Positions 24,619 to 32,915 of a stretch of DNA of 64,000 nucleotides are shown here, one piece after another. A model generated the notes under the pieces. That model had not been told where the DNA came from. It ran no database searches and saw only the letters and a list, made by a program, of their open reading frames with translations. Numbering within the stretch: position 1 is the stretch's first letter; each line of letters starts with the position of its first letter. The translations under genes and the position numbers were made by a program. Origin of the DNA: Dehalococcoidia bacterium (lineage in GTDB: Bacteria > Chloroflexota > Dehalococcoidia > SM23-28-2 > HRBIN24); assembly GCA_032249735.1 (NCBI GenBank), contig JAVVHA010000007.1:1-64000 (forward strand), read 5' to 3'.

Positions 24619-25419
24619 TCACAGACTCCTCCAAGTGTTGGGATCGGTAATGGTGCCGTTGGCCACCAGCCGGATGTAGATGTCGGCAGCGGCCACGCTC
24701 ATAAGGCTGAGCCACGCCCAGAGGGGGTGTCGCAGGTTGAGGCGGGAGACCACGTCCCACCCCCTCTTGCGCAGGCGGTGCCAACGGGAACATGAGAAGC
24801 AGTCGATGCCTCCGCCCACCAGGTGTCGCAGGGCATGACAGGAGAAGAGATAGAGGGAGAGAAGGGCGGAGTCCACCGTCAGGATAATAGACCCCAGACC
24901 CACGCCCCAGCCCTCATCGGGGTGGTGAAAGCTGCGGATGGCGTTGGCCCACTGGAACCAGACCAGCACCAGAGCCACGTACATGAAGTAGCGGTGGAGG
25001 TTCTGCACAATGAGGGGGAAGCGGGACTCGCCCCGATAGCGGGGCAGGGCATCGCCCACAGCGCAGGCAGGCGGGCTAAAGGCCAGCGCCCGGTAGTATG
25101 CCTTGCGGAAGTAATAGCAAGTGAGGCGGAAACCCGCAGGCCCCCACAGGATGACGAAGGCTGGGGAGAGGAACCAGGGGCCGAAGGGCCCGTCCAGCTT
25201 GTCCTCCAGGAGCATGAAAGGCCCTGGCTCGAACACGGGCGAGTAATAGGGGCCGATGTGGAAGGCCCACTGGTCTAGGAAGGCGGAGACGGCCAGGTAG
25301 CCAAAGAGCCCTACCAAACCGGCCATAAATATCAAGGTCTCCAGCCACCATGGGTCTATGCGCAGAGTGGCGGCGAATCCTAAGCGGTGGGGGAGAGACA
25401 CAGCCTGACGTTGTGCCAT
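24619..25419 (-). CDS. sdhC: Succinate dehydrogenase membrane-anchor (cytochrome b-like) subunit
   Basis: 266 aa with about five membrane segments (~25-46, 78-100, 140-160, 170-195, 235-258). Histidines in NLHRYFMYV, FHHPDEG and CHALRHLVGG could bind haem and quinone. It resembles the single large anchor proteins found before sdhA-sdhB in Actinobacteria and Chloroflexota, rather than paired SdhC/SdhD. GAGGTG precedes the ATG; the promoter at 25461-25489 makes this the first gene of the sdh operon. Assignment rests mainly on position and topology. Confidence 0.8.
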   Translation of the reverse strand: MAQRQAVSLPHRLGFAATLRIDPWWLETLIFMAGLVGLFGYLAVSAFLDQWAFHIGPYYSPVFEPGPFMLLEDKLDGPFGPWFLSPAFVILWGPAGFRLTCYYFRKAYYRALAFSPPACAVGDALPRYRGESRFPLIVQNLHRYFMYVALVLVWFQWANAIRSFHHPDEGWGVGLGSIILTVDSALLSLYLFSCHALRHLVGGGIDCFSCSRWHRLRKRGWDVVSRLNLRHPLWAWLSLMSVAAADIYIRLVANGTITDPNTWRSL

Positions 25420-25460
25420 CGTTCACCTCGCACAGCGGAGTCTGTACGGCGCTCAAAAGC

Positions 25461-25489
25461 ATTCTAGCAGGGGGGTATATTTCATTCAA
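25461..25489 (-). promoter_or_regulatory. Promoter of the sdhCAB operon
   Basis: Minus-strand TTGAAT (25489-25484), 17-nt spacer, TGC-TAGAAT (25466-25461), an extended -10. The -35 overlaps the stop of the upstream NUDIX gene. The leader of about 35 nt carries GAGGTG. Confidence 0.6.
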
Positions 25490-26034
25490 GGCGAGTTGAG
25501 GGTGGCAGCCGCCCATAAGAGGCCGATGATGGTCTTGCCGTCCTCCAGTTGGCCGGAGGTGGCCATGGCGATGGCCTCCCGCAGGGAGAGCCAAACGGGA
25601 TGGGTGGCCTCGTCCAGGTCGGGCTTGCTCTGGCCTGGCGTTAGATCGCGGGCCAGGAATATGTGGATGTATTCCGTGCAATATCCCGGGGAGACGTAGA
25701 ACCCGCCCAGGCGGCGCAAGAGGCGGGCCTGGAAGCCTGTTTCCTCCTCGAGCTCGCGGCGGGCCGCCTCCTCTGGCGTCTCCCCAGGGTCGAGGCCGCC
25801 AGCGGGGATCTCCAGGGTGTGACGGCCCAAGGCCAGCCGGAACTGGCGCACCATGAGCACCCTTCCCTCCTCGTCGATGGGCACCACGGCTGCCACCTGG
25901 CCATGCTCCACGATCTCACGGTGAGCGGTGTGGCCCTTGGGCAGGCCGACTATGTCCAGGCGTAGGTTGATGATGCGCCCTCGGTATAGGTAGGAGCTCT
26001 CCAGGACTTGCTCTGGCTGGTCATTGTAGGCCAT
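25486..26034 (-). CDS. NUDIX hydrolase (ADP-ribose pyrophosphatase type)
   Basis: 182 aa. The full Nudix box is GGLDPGETPEEAARRELEEE followed by TGF, binding Mg2+. LEIPAGGLDPGE just before it and a downstream Pro (YVSPGYCTEYIHIF, ~15 residues after the box) are typical of ADP-ribose pyrophosphatases. ATG 26034 is preferred: GGGAGG lies 7 nt upstream and the start overlaps the nadK end by 14 nt. The tlyA-nadK-nudix order suggests a link to NAD(P) turnover, since ADP-ribose is an NAD breakdown product. Confidence 0.9.
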   Translation of the reverse strand: MAYNDQPEQVLESSYLYRGRIINLRLDIVGLPKGHTAHREIVEHGQVAAVVPIDEEGRVLMVRQFRLALGRHTLEIPAGGLDPGETPEEAARRELEEETGFQARLLRRLGGFYVSPGYCTEYIHIFLARDLTPGQSKPDLDEATHPVWLSLREAIAMATSGQLEDGKTIIGLLWAAATLNSP

Positions 26035-26902
26035 GTTCAGCCTCCCATAGAGTTGTGGGCCCCTCGCCTTGCTGAGGCACAGGGTCTCCCAGCGTCCAGC
26101 CCAGGCGGCGAGCAAGGACGAGGTAATCCCGCCAAGGGGGACTCAGGCGGAGGAAGGGGACGGCATAAGGGCTTATGCGCACCTCCAGCCATTCCCCTGG
26201 TGTCAGGGGCTCCTCCTGCTGGCCATCGATGCTATAGTAGGCACCTTGCTCGCCGCGGACGGTGAGGCGGGCGTAGGTGTTGGGGGGGAGGATCAGGGAG
26301 CGGGAGAGGGCCATGTGAGGGGCCACAGGGGTGAGTACCAAGTCGCGGGACTGGGCTGGTAAGACGGGCCCGCCAGCGGAGAGGGAATAGGCGGTGCTGC
26401 CTGTGGCCGTGGCCACGATGACGGCGTCAGCGCGGAACAGGGCTACCACCTGACCATCCAGGGCCACCTCCACGTATATGGGGCGCCCCATGGTGGCCCT
26501 CCCCACCACCACGTCGTTTAGGCCATAGGCGGTGGGGCGGGTAGGGGTCTGGGCCTGGAGGAGCCACCGGTCCTCCAGCCGCCCCTCACCTTTCAGGGCC
26601 TGCTCCAAGCGACGTGGCGCCTCCTCTGCCTCCACCTCCGCTAGGAAGGCAAGGCGCCCCATGCCCACCCCCACCATAGGTATGCGGTGGGGGACCATGG
26701 CCCGGGCGGCCCACAACATGGTGCCATCCCCCCCTATGCACACCAACAGGTCGGTGCCGGGGATGAGGCGGGAGGCGGCGTCATCCCACGCGGTGGCCAG
26801 CCACACCTCCTCCACCTTCCCCTGCAGGAACTCCTGCAGTCGACGGCCCAGCTCGTGGGCTGCCTGCCAGCGGGGATGCACACAGATGCCTACTCGGCGC
26901 AC
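26021..26902 (-). CDS. nadK: NAD kinase
   Basis: Phosphorylates NAD to NADP; 293 aa. The signature GGDGTMLWAARAM (~58-70) carries the catalytic Asp, and TATGSTAYSLSAGGP is the nucleotide-binding glycine-rich motif. LNDVVVGRATMGRPIYVEV is also family-typical. The GTG start (26902) follows the tlyA stop after 2 nt. The gene overlaps the NUDIX start by 14 nt, so translation of the three genes is likely coupled. Confidence 0.95.
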   Translation of the reverse strand: MRRVGICVHPRWQAAHELGRRLQEFLQGKVEEVWLATAWDDAASRLIPGTDLLVCIGGDGTMLWAARAMVPHRIPMVGVGMGRLAFLAEVEAEEAPRRLEQALKGEGRLEDRWLLQAQTPTRPTAYGLNDVVVGRATMGRPIYVEVALDGQVVALFRADAVIVATATGSTAYSLSAGGPVLPAQSRDLVLTPVAPHMALSRSLILPPNTYARLTVRGEQGAYYSIDGQQEEPLTPGEWLEVRISPYAVPFLRLSPPWRDYLVLARRLGWTLGDPVPQQGEGPTTLWEAEHGLQ

Positions 26903-26904
26903 CG

Positions 26905-27627
26905 CTACCTCCGCAGGAGGAAAAAGAACTCCAGGTTGCCCTCAGCCCCGGGGATGGGTGAACGGACAGGGCCCCACACCCGGTATCCCTGGCCTGTGGC
27001 CCAGGCGGCGAACCTCCCCACGATGGTGGCGTGGAGCTGGGGGTCCCTTATGACGCCTCCTTTGGGCACCTCGCGTCGCTGGGCCTCGAACTGGGGCTTG
27101 AGGAGGGCCACCACCGGAGCGCCAGGGCGCACCAACTCCATCACTGCTGGCAAGACCTTGGTGAGGGATATGAAGGATACGTCCACGGTGGCCAGGTCGA
27201 TGGGCTCAGGGAGGGCGGTCAGGTAGCGGGCGTTGACCCCTTCCATGACCACCACGCGGGGGTCTTGGCGCAGCCGGTAGTGGAGCTGGCCCCGGCCCAC
27301 ATCGATGGCGTAGACCTTGCTGGCGCCGTGTTGGAGGAGGCAGTCGGTGAAGCCGCCGGTGCCGGCGCCGATGTCGGCGCATACCAGGCCATGGACATCC
27401 AGGGAGAAGGCCTTGAGGGCGTGCTCCAGCTTCTCGCCTCCGCGGCTCACGTAGCGGCTGGGGGGCAAAAGGGATATAGGGACATCGGTGTCCACCAGGG
27501 TGCCAGGCTTGAGGACAGGGGTCTCCCCCACCATCACCTGGCCGGCCATGATGTGGGCGCGGGCCTTTTCCCGGCTTTCCGCCAGCCCACGCTCCACCAG
27601 GAGCACGTCCAATGGCTTACGGGCCAT
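26905..27627 (-). CDS. tlyA: TlyA-family rRNA 2'-O-methyltransferase
   Basis: S4 RNA-binding domain (~3-65: LDVLLVERGLAESREKARAH) fused to an FtsJ/RrmJ-like SAM methyltransferase (CADIGAGTGGFTDCLLQHGA, catalytic Lys in RGGEKL, ATVDVSFISL); 240 aa. Known members methylate cytidines in 16S and/or 23S rRNA. ATG 27627 has no ribosome site; a TTGAAC-17-TATTCT promoter ends 10 nt upstream, implying a leaderless or very short leader. First gene of tlyA-nadK-nudix. Confidence 0.92.
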   Translation of the reverse strand: MARKPLDVLLVERGLAESREKARAHIMAGQVMVGETPVLKPGTLVDTDVPISLLPPSRYVSRGGEKLEHALKAFSLDVHGLVCADIGAGTGGFTDCLLQHGASKVYAIDVGRGQLHYRLRQDPRVVVMEGVNARYLTALPEPIDLATVDVSFISLTKVLPAVMELVRPGAPVVALLKPQFEAQRREVPKGGVIRDPQLHATIVGRFAAWATGQGYRVWGPVRSPIPGAEGNLEFFFLLRR

Positions 27628-27637
27628 AGGCGCTTAA

Positions 27638-27666
27638 AGAATAGGCCTCAGAAGGCGAAGGTTCAA
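27638..27666 (-). promoter_or_regulatory. Promoter of tlyA-nadK-nudix
   Basis: Minus-strand TTGAAC (27666-27661), 17 nt, TATTCT (27643-27638), then 10 nt to the ATG. Its -35 lies just outside the clpX stop. Confidence 0.5.
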
Positions 27667-27668
27667 GT

Positions 27669-28967
27669 TCAGGCCGTCTCGCTGCGCTGGGCTGTCCACA
27701 GGTCCAAGACCTGGCCGTTGCGTCCGATGAGGATGGGGTGGCGGCGGCCCCGGATAACCTCGGCGTCCACGATGCACTTGGCCACGTCCCTGCGGGACGG
27801 CACCTCGTACATGACATCCAGCATGCAGTTCTCCAGCACGGTGCGCAGGCCGCGAGCGCCCGTCTTAAGGCGCAGGGCCTCCTCAGCGGCCGCCTCTAGG
27901 GCATCGGGGGTGAACACCAGCTCCACCCCGTCCAGGGCCATGATCTGTTGGTACTGCTTGATGAGGGCGTTCTTGGGCTCGGTGAGGACGCGGACCAGCG
28001 CCTCTTTGTCCAGGGAGTGGAGAGGGACAATGACGGGGAGCCTGCCCACGAACTCCGGTATAAGCCCAAACTGCAGGAGGTCGTCAGGGGTCACGTGACG
28101 GAGGAGCTCGTCCTTGACCTTAACGATGTCCCCCTCTTCTCGCTGGGCCTTGAAGCCGATGCTGCGCCGCCCCTTGCCCAGGCGACGATCGATGATCTGG
28201 TCCAACCCCTCGAAGGCGCCCCCGCAGATAAAGAGGATGTTATGAGTGCGTATCTGGATGAACTCCTGATGGGGGTGCTTACGCCCCCCCTGTGGGGGCA
28301 CGTTGGCCACGCACCCCTCTATGATCTTCAGGAGGGCCTGCTGGACTCCCTCCCCAGACACGTCCCTGGTGATGGAGGGGTTATCGCCCGATTTGCGGGC
28401 GATCTTGTCGATCTCGTCGATATAGACGATGCCCTTCTCGGCGCGGGTGATGTCGTAATCGGCGGCCTGGATGAGGTGGAGGAGGATGTTCTCCACGTCC
28501 TCCCCCACGTAGCCGGCCTCCGTCAGGGAGGTGGCGTCGGCGATGGTGAAGGGGACGTCCAGTATCTTGGCCAGGGTACGGGCCAAGAGGGTCTTGCCGC
28601 AGCCGGTGGGGCCGATAAGGAGGATGTTGCTCTTCTCCAGCTCCACGTCCGCCAGTTGGCGCCCGGCAGCGATGCGCTTGTAATGGTTATAGACGGCCAC
28701 CGAGAGCACCTTCTTGGCCAGCTCCTGCCCCACCACGTATTGGCTGAGCTGCTGGTAGATGGCCTTGGGTGGGGGGATGCGGTGGGGGGAAGGCTGGTGG
28801 CGGCGGGCGGCGGCCATGTCCTCCTGAATGACCTCGTAGCAGACCTGGACGCAGCCGTTGCAGATATAAACCCCCTGGGGCCCAGCGATGAGGCGCTGCA
28901 CCTCCCCTTGCCCCTTGCCGCAGAAAGAGCACCGGTAGATGGGCGGCCGCCCTCCCCGCTGGCTCAC
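27669..28967 (-). CDS. clpX: ATP-dependent Clp protease ATPase subunit ClpX
   Basis: AAA+ unfoldase that feeds substrates to ClpP; 432 aa. The N-terminal zinc-binding domain has Cys13, 16, 36 and 39. Walker A GPTGCGKT (119-126), pore loop GYVGED, Walker B VYIDEIDK and sensor 2 GARGLR are present. The ClpP-docking tripeptide IGF lies in RRSIGFKA, so it can partner the adjacent ClpP. The GTG start (28967) sits 2 nt after the clpP stop, within the tig-clpP-clpX operon. Confidence 0.97.
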   Translation of the reverse strand: MSQRGGRPPIYRCSFCGKGQGEVQRLIAGPQGVYICNGCVQVCYEVIQEDMAAARRHQPSPHRIPPPKAIYQQLSQYVVGQELAKKVLSVAVYNHYKRIAAGRQLADVELEKSNILLIGPTGCGKTLLARTLAKILDVPFTIADATSLTEAGYVGEDVENILLHLIQAADYDITRAEKGIVYIDEIDKIARKSGDNPSITRDVSGEGVQQALLKIIEGCVANVPPQGGRKHPHQEFIQIRTHNILFICGGAFEGLDQIIDRRLGKGRRSIGFKAQREEGDIVKVKDELLRHVTPDDLLQFGLIPEFVGRLPVIVPLHSLDKEALVRVLTEPKNALIKQYQQIMALDGVELVFTPDALEAAAEEALRLKTGARGLRTVLENCMLDVMYEVPSRRDVAKCIVDAEVIRGRRHPILIGRNGQVLDLWTAQRSETA

Positions 28968-28969
28968 GG

Positions 28970-29611
28970 CTAACTCTTGCCTCCCCCGGAGGCCTCCACG
29001 GGCACCTTAGGGCTAACCAGCACCTCGTCGATGATGCCGTACTCCTTGGCTTGATAGGCGTCCATGAAGAACTCCCGGTCGGTGTCGTGGGCGATCTTCT
29101 CGATGGGCTGGCCGGTGTGGTAGGCCAGGATACGGCGGATGAGCTCGTTGCGGCGGATGACCTCTTTAGCGATGACCTCCACATCGGCCGCCCGGCCAGT
29201 GGCGCCGCCGTGGGCCTGGTGCATGTGGATGGTGGAATGGGGCAGGGCGTAGCGCTTGCCTTTAGCTCCTGCCGCCAGCAACACGGTGGCCATGCTGGCG
29301 CACTCCCCCACACAGATGGTGCTCACATCGCACTTCACCAGCTGCATCGTGTCGTAAATGGCTAGGCCGGAGCTGATGACGCCACCAGGGGAGTTGATGT
29401 ACAGGTAAATGTCCTTATCCGGGTCTTCCCGCTCTAGGTACAGGAGCTGGCAGATGATGAGGTTGGCTATCTGGTCATCGATGGGCCAGCCCAGGAACAC
29501 GATGCGCTCCTTGAGGAGGAGGGAGAAGATGTCGAAGGCCCTCTCCCCCCGGGGGCCTTGTTCGATGACGTAAGGTATGATGGCTCTGGGCACCTCTAGC
29601 TTGGGCTTCAT
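28970..29611 (-). CDS. clpP: ATP-dependent Clp protease proteolytic subunit
   Basis: Serine protease forming the 14-mer chamber; 213 aa. The catalytic triad is visible: Ser106 in [11 protein letters not shown], His131 in HSTIHMHQ and an Asp in [10 protein letters not shown]. The hydrophobic-pocket and handle regions look normal. ATG 29611 overlaps the tig stop (ATGA) with AAGGAGGAGAAGG upstream. A much longer in-frame extension exists but overlaps tig entirely and is low-complexity, so it was rejected. Confidence 0.97.
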   Translation of the reverse strand: MKPKLEVPRAIIPYVIEQGPRGERAFDIFSLLLKERIVFLGWPIDDQIANLIICQLLYLEREDPDKDIYLYINSPGGVISSGLAIYDTMQLVKCDVSTICVGECASMATVLLAAGAKGKRYALPHSTIHMHQAHGGATGRAADVEVIAKEVIRRNELIRRILAYHTGQPIEKIAHDTDREFFMDAYQAKEYGIIDEVLVSPKVPVEASGGGKS

Positions 29612-30906
29612 GTTCCTTCTCCTCCTTCCGGTTGGGCCTTGCCACTGACGATCTCCATTAGGCGGTCGATGGTCTTGCGGGTGAGGAGGGAGCGGCGCAC
29701 CGATTCCATGCCCCGTGGGGTCTGGAGGATGGGCCTTAGCTGGGCGCCATGAGGGCCGGCGGTGAGTCGCTCTATCTCTGCTGCCACCTCCTCGGTGGTT
29801 ACCTGTATATTCTCCAGCTCTGCCAGGCGGGAGAGGGCCAAGGAGCGGCAAAGTCGCCTTCTTGCCCTCTCCTCCAGCTCCTGACGCCGCTGGGCAGGGG
29901 AGCGGCGCATCTCTTGGATGTAGCGGTCCACATCTCTCCCAAGGGCCCTGGCCTCTTCCTCCAAGAGGCGCTCTATCTCCTCCTCCAGCAGCACAGGGGG
30001 GAACCGCAAAACGGGGGCCGATTCCACCAGCAGGTCCACTGCCTGCTCGCGGCGGCGACGAGAGGCCTCCTCCTCCTTTTGCTGGCGGATGTCCTCCTCC
30101 AGACGACGGCGCAGGGCCTCCAGGGTGGGGAAGCCCTCCCCGACCTGGCGCGCGAAGTCGTCGTCCAGGGGCGGCAGCTCCTCCTCCTTCACCTCGTGGA
30201 TGCGGACAGTGAAGGACGCCTGGCGTCCTGCAATCGACCTCCTTGGCCAGTCCTGGGGTATGGTCAGCGTGAAGGTCCGCTCCTCTCCTTTGCGGAGGCC
30301 AATGATGTGATGGGCCAGCCCAGGCACCAGAAGCTCATGCCCCTCCCGCAGCTGCACCTCTATGTCCTCCTCTGTCAGGACGGGGCGTCCGTCCACAAGG
30401 CCCCGCACATCCAACCGGACGATATCCCCCCAGCGAGCAGGGAGGTCCACTGGCTGGCGAAGGGCATAACGGTGGCGTAGCTCTTGCAGGGCGGCCTCCA
30501 CCTCCGCCGGGTCTACCGTCACCTCCTCCTGAGGCAGGCGCAGACTAAGGTAGTCGCCCAAGTCCACCTGGGGGGTCAGGGGGACAGTGGCCTGGATAAT
30601 GGGCGGCTCCTCCTGGACTACCTCCACCAGAGGTCGGTCGTAGGGCTCGATGCCCTGTTCCCGTAGGGCCTCCTGCACCACCTCGGGCACCAATATGTCC
30701 AGGGCCTCGTGTAGTAGGCGGTGACGCCCCAGGTACCGTTCCAGCATGGGCCTTGGTGCCTTGCCGCGCCGAAAGCCTGGCACCTCTGTCCGCTTCACCA
30801 GCCGGTGATAGGCCTTTTGCAAGTAATGCTCCAGGCGTTGCTCATCCACTTCGATGCGGACTATGGCCTGGCAGTCCTCGGTATGTTGCGCGGTGACCTT
30901 CAGCAT
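29608..30906 (-). CDS. tig: Trigger factor
   Basis: Ribosome-associated chaperone and prolyl isomerase; 432 aa. The ribosome-binding signature is PGFRRGKAP (~43-51). The central FKBP-like domain is near 160-240 ([15 protein letters not shown]), and the C-terminal helical domain is rich in Glu/Arg. ATG 30906 gives the canonical N-terminus LKVTAQ. TATAAT lies 30 nt upstream (30942-30937), so the 20-codon in-frame extension to 30966 would start upstream of the promoter and is excluded. First gene of tig-clpP-clpX. Confidence 0.95.
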   Translation of the reverse strand: MLKVTAQHTEDCQAIVRIEVDEQRLEHYLQKAYHRLVKRTEVPGFRRGKAPRPMLERYLGRHRLLHEALDILVPEVVQEALREQGIEPYDRPLVEVVQEEPPIIQATVPLTPQVDLGDYLSLRLPQEEVTVDPAEVEAALQELRHRYALRQPVDLPARWGDIVRLDVRGLVDGRPVLTEEDIEVQLREGHELLVPGLAHHIIGLRKGEERTFTLTIPQDWPRRSIAGRQASFTVRIHEVKEEELPPLDDDFARQVGEGFPTLEALRRRLEEDIRQQKEEEASRRRREQAVDLLVESAPVLRFPPVLLEEEIERLLEEEARALGRDVDRYIQEMRRSPAQRRQELEERARRRLCRSLALSRLAELENIQVTTEEVAAEIERLTAGPHGAQLRPILQTPRGMESVRRSLLTRKTIDRLMEIVSGKAQPEGGEGT

Positions 30907-30936
30907 GTGTCCAGTGCGATGGAGGCTCCGTAGCCA

Positions 30937-30979
30937 ATTATACCAGGGCGTGGGATGGCACGCCACGATGTAGGTGGCG
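30937..30979 (-). promoter_or_regulatory. tig promoter with an overlapping inverted repeat
   Basis: A perfect TATAAT (30942-30937) is the tig -10. Just upstream CGCCAC (30961-30966), a 7-nt loop and GTGGCG (30974-30979) form an inverted repeat that lies 5 nt beyond the dppC stop and overlaps the tig -35 position. Without a T-tract it is a poor terminator; it may act as an operator or as a transcript-end stabiliser for the transporter mRNA. Confidence 0.4.
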
Positions 30980-30984
30980 CACCC

Positions 30985-31923
30985 TCAGCGCCGACGAGGG
31001 GACAGCACATCATTCAGGGCGTCTCCCAGGAAGCTGAAGGCCATCAGCAGGCCCCCCACCACTGCTGCCGGGGCGAAGATGAGGTTGGGATGAGCCAGCA
31101 TGTTGCGCGGTCCGGCAGCCTCGAAGATCATGCTGCCGAAGCTGGGGTGAGGGGGCTGGATGCCTATGCCCAGGAAGGAGAGGACCACCTCCGCCCCCGC
31201 TGCCGTGCCCAAGAGCTGGGTGGCAGCCACCACCATGAGGTGGGAGACGTTGGGCAAGAGGTGGCGGAGGATGATGTGGAGGGAAGACGCCCCCAGAGCC
31301 CGCGCCGCCAGGACGTAGTCGCTCTCCCGCAGAGCCAAGACCTGGGAGCGCACGATGCGTGCCATCCCCACCCACCCGAAGAGGGAGAGGGCGGCGAAGA
31401 CCAGGATATAATCGGGTGCACCCGACTCCACAATGCCCCCAAGCCCAGTCCAACGCTCCACATCGCGAAAGAAGTCCGTCACCCGCGGACGCACGGTGGC
31501 CGTGATGATGAGGAGTAAAAGGATATCGGGCAGTGAGAAGAGGATGTCACCCAGCCGCATGATGATGTTGTCCACCCGTCCCCCCAAATAGCCGGCCAAC
31601 AGGCCTAGCCCCGTCCCCCAGACGAGGCCTCCCAATACCAGGGCGGAAGCGCTGACGATGACGGTGGTCTGGGCCGACCACATGAGGCGGCTGAGGACGT
31701 CCCGGCCCAGACGGTCGGTGCCCAAGGGGTGCTCCAGGCTGGGCCCGGCGAAGGTGTTCCCTAGGTCGATCTCGCGGAAGCTGTGGGGTGCTATCCATGG
31801 CGCCAAGAGCCCCGCTCCATATATAAGGAGGATGATGGCCAGGGAGGCCACCGCTAGCCGGCGGCGCAAGAGCCGGCGCCAGGTTCCTGGGGTCGGCACC
31901 ATACCTTCCTGGGCCATAGTCAC
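30985..31923 (-). CDS. dppC: Peptide/nickel-type ABC transporter permease (DppC-like)
   Basis: Inner-membrane permease of the oligopeptide/dipeptide ABC family; 312 aa. There is an N-terminal membrane segment and the OppC_N motif, then HPLGTDRLGRDVLSRLMW. The permease domain carries the ATPase-coupling loop (AARALGASSLHIILRHLLPN, EAA motif), followed by LSFLGIGIQPPHPSFGSM. The GTG start overlaps the dppB stop by 4 nt; ATG two codons later is possible. No ATPase gene follows. Confidence 0.93.
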   Translation of the reverse strand: MTMAQEGMVPTPGTWRRLLRRRLAVASLAIILLIYGAGLLAPWIAPHSFREIDLGNTFAGPSLEHPLGTDRLGRDVLSRLMWSAQTTVIVSASALVLGGLVWGTGLGLLAGYLGGRVDNIIMRLGDILFSLPDILLLLIITATVRPRVTDFFRDVERWTGLGGIVESGAPDYILVFAALSLFGWVGMARIVRSQVLALRESDYVLAARALGASSLHIILRHLLPNVSHLMVVAATQLLGTAAGAEVVLSFLGIGIQPPHPSFGSMIFEAAGPRNMLAHPNLIFAPAAVVGGLLMAFSFLGDALNDVLSPRRR

Positions 31924-32909
31924 GCCTGTGGACTCCCACCCAGCCGCACGCGGGGGTCGATGAAGGCGTACGTGACGTCCACCACCAGGTTGGCCACCAC
32001 GAAGGCGGTGGCCCCCATGAGGACGACGGCCATGATGCCGTCATAATCACGGGCGAACACGGCCTCAAAGGCATAGGACCCGATGCCTGGGATCCCTAAC
32101 ATCGTCTCCAGGATGATGGAGCCGGAGAGGAGGGCGGCCATGGCGAACCCCATGAGGGTCACTAAGGGCAGGAGGGCATTGCGCAGGACGTGCCTCATGA
32201 GCACCATCCGTTCCCCCAGGCCCTTGGCCCTGGCGGTGCGCACATAGTCCTCTCCCAACACCTCCAGGGTCTGGGCGCGGGTGAGGCGGGCTACGCCCGC
32301 TGCCCCAGGCAGGCCCAAGGCCAGCATGGGCAGGACGATGGTCTTGCTGAAGAGCCCCACCTCTAGCCACCCGAAGAACTCCCTGACCTCCCAACCCCCC
32401 GTGGGGAGCCATCCCAGGCGCAGGGAGAAGACGTACTGCAGCAGGGGCACCACTAGCACAGCGGGCAGGGCGGCCAGGGCCAGGAGGGTGCCCATAATAA
32501 GAGGGTCGCGCCATGTCCCCTGCTGGGTGGCCGCCCATACCCCGGCCGGGATGCCTAAGGCGAAGACGAGGACAAGGGCAGCTAGGTTGTACTGGAATGT
32601 CACCCAGAGGCGAGGCAGCACCACCTCCGTCACCGGCAGGCCGTAATACTTGAAGCTGATGCCCAGGTCCCCCCGAAAGATGCCCCTGAGGTAGCGCGCG
32701 TACTGGACGAAGAAGTTATCGTCTAGGCCCCGCTCTTGGCGGATGCGTTGGATGGTCTCCGGATCGGCCCGCTGGCCTGCCAGCACCCGCACGGGGTCGC
32801 CAGGGCCAAAGCGCCCTAGGGCGAAGGTGACCAGGCTGACCGTCAGGAGGATGAAGGGCACCCACAGCAGGCGCCGCAAGATGTAGGACCATAACTGGTC
32901 ACGGCCCAT
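31920..32909 (-). CDS. dppB: Peptide/nickel-type ABC transporter permease (DppB-like)
   Basis: 329 aa with six predicted membrane segments. The N-terminus YILRRLLWVPFILLTVSLVTF is characteristic of DppB/OppB. The periplasmic part has FGPGDPVRVLAGQRADPE, and the EAA coupling loop is RTARAKGLGERMVLMRHVLRN. It lies 6 nt after the binding-protein gene and overlaps dppC by 4 nt, so the three are cotranscribed. The transported solute cannot be deduced. Confidence 0.94.
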   Translation of the reverse strand: MGRDQLWSYILRRLLWVPFILLTVSLVTFALGRFGPGDPVRVLAGQRADPETIQRIRQERGLDDNFFVQYARYLRGIFRGDLGISFKYYGLPVTEVVLPRLWVTFQYNLAALVLVFALGIPAGVWAATQQGTWRDPLIMGTLLALAALPAVLVVPLLQYVFSLRLGWLPTGGWEVREFFGWLEVGLFSKTIVLPMLALGLPGAAGVARLTRAQTLEVLGEDYVRTARAKGLGERMVLMRHVLRNALLPLVTLMGFAMAALLSGSIILETMLGIPGIGSYAFEAVFARDYDGIMAVVLMGATAFVVANLVVDVTYAFIDPRVRLGGSPQA

Positions 32910-32915
32910 CGGGCC

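Noticed and set aside
27031-28973. Two long plus-strand frames over tlyA and clpX
   Set aside because: Antisense shadows of well-supported genes; compositionally biased products.
30961-30979. Intrinsic terminator after dppC
   Set aside because: The 6-bp stem has no T-tract on the relevant strand, so it is listed only as an inverted repeat near the tig promoter.
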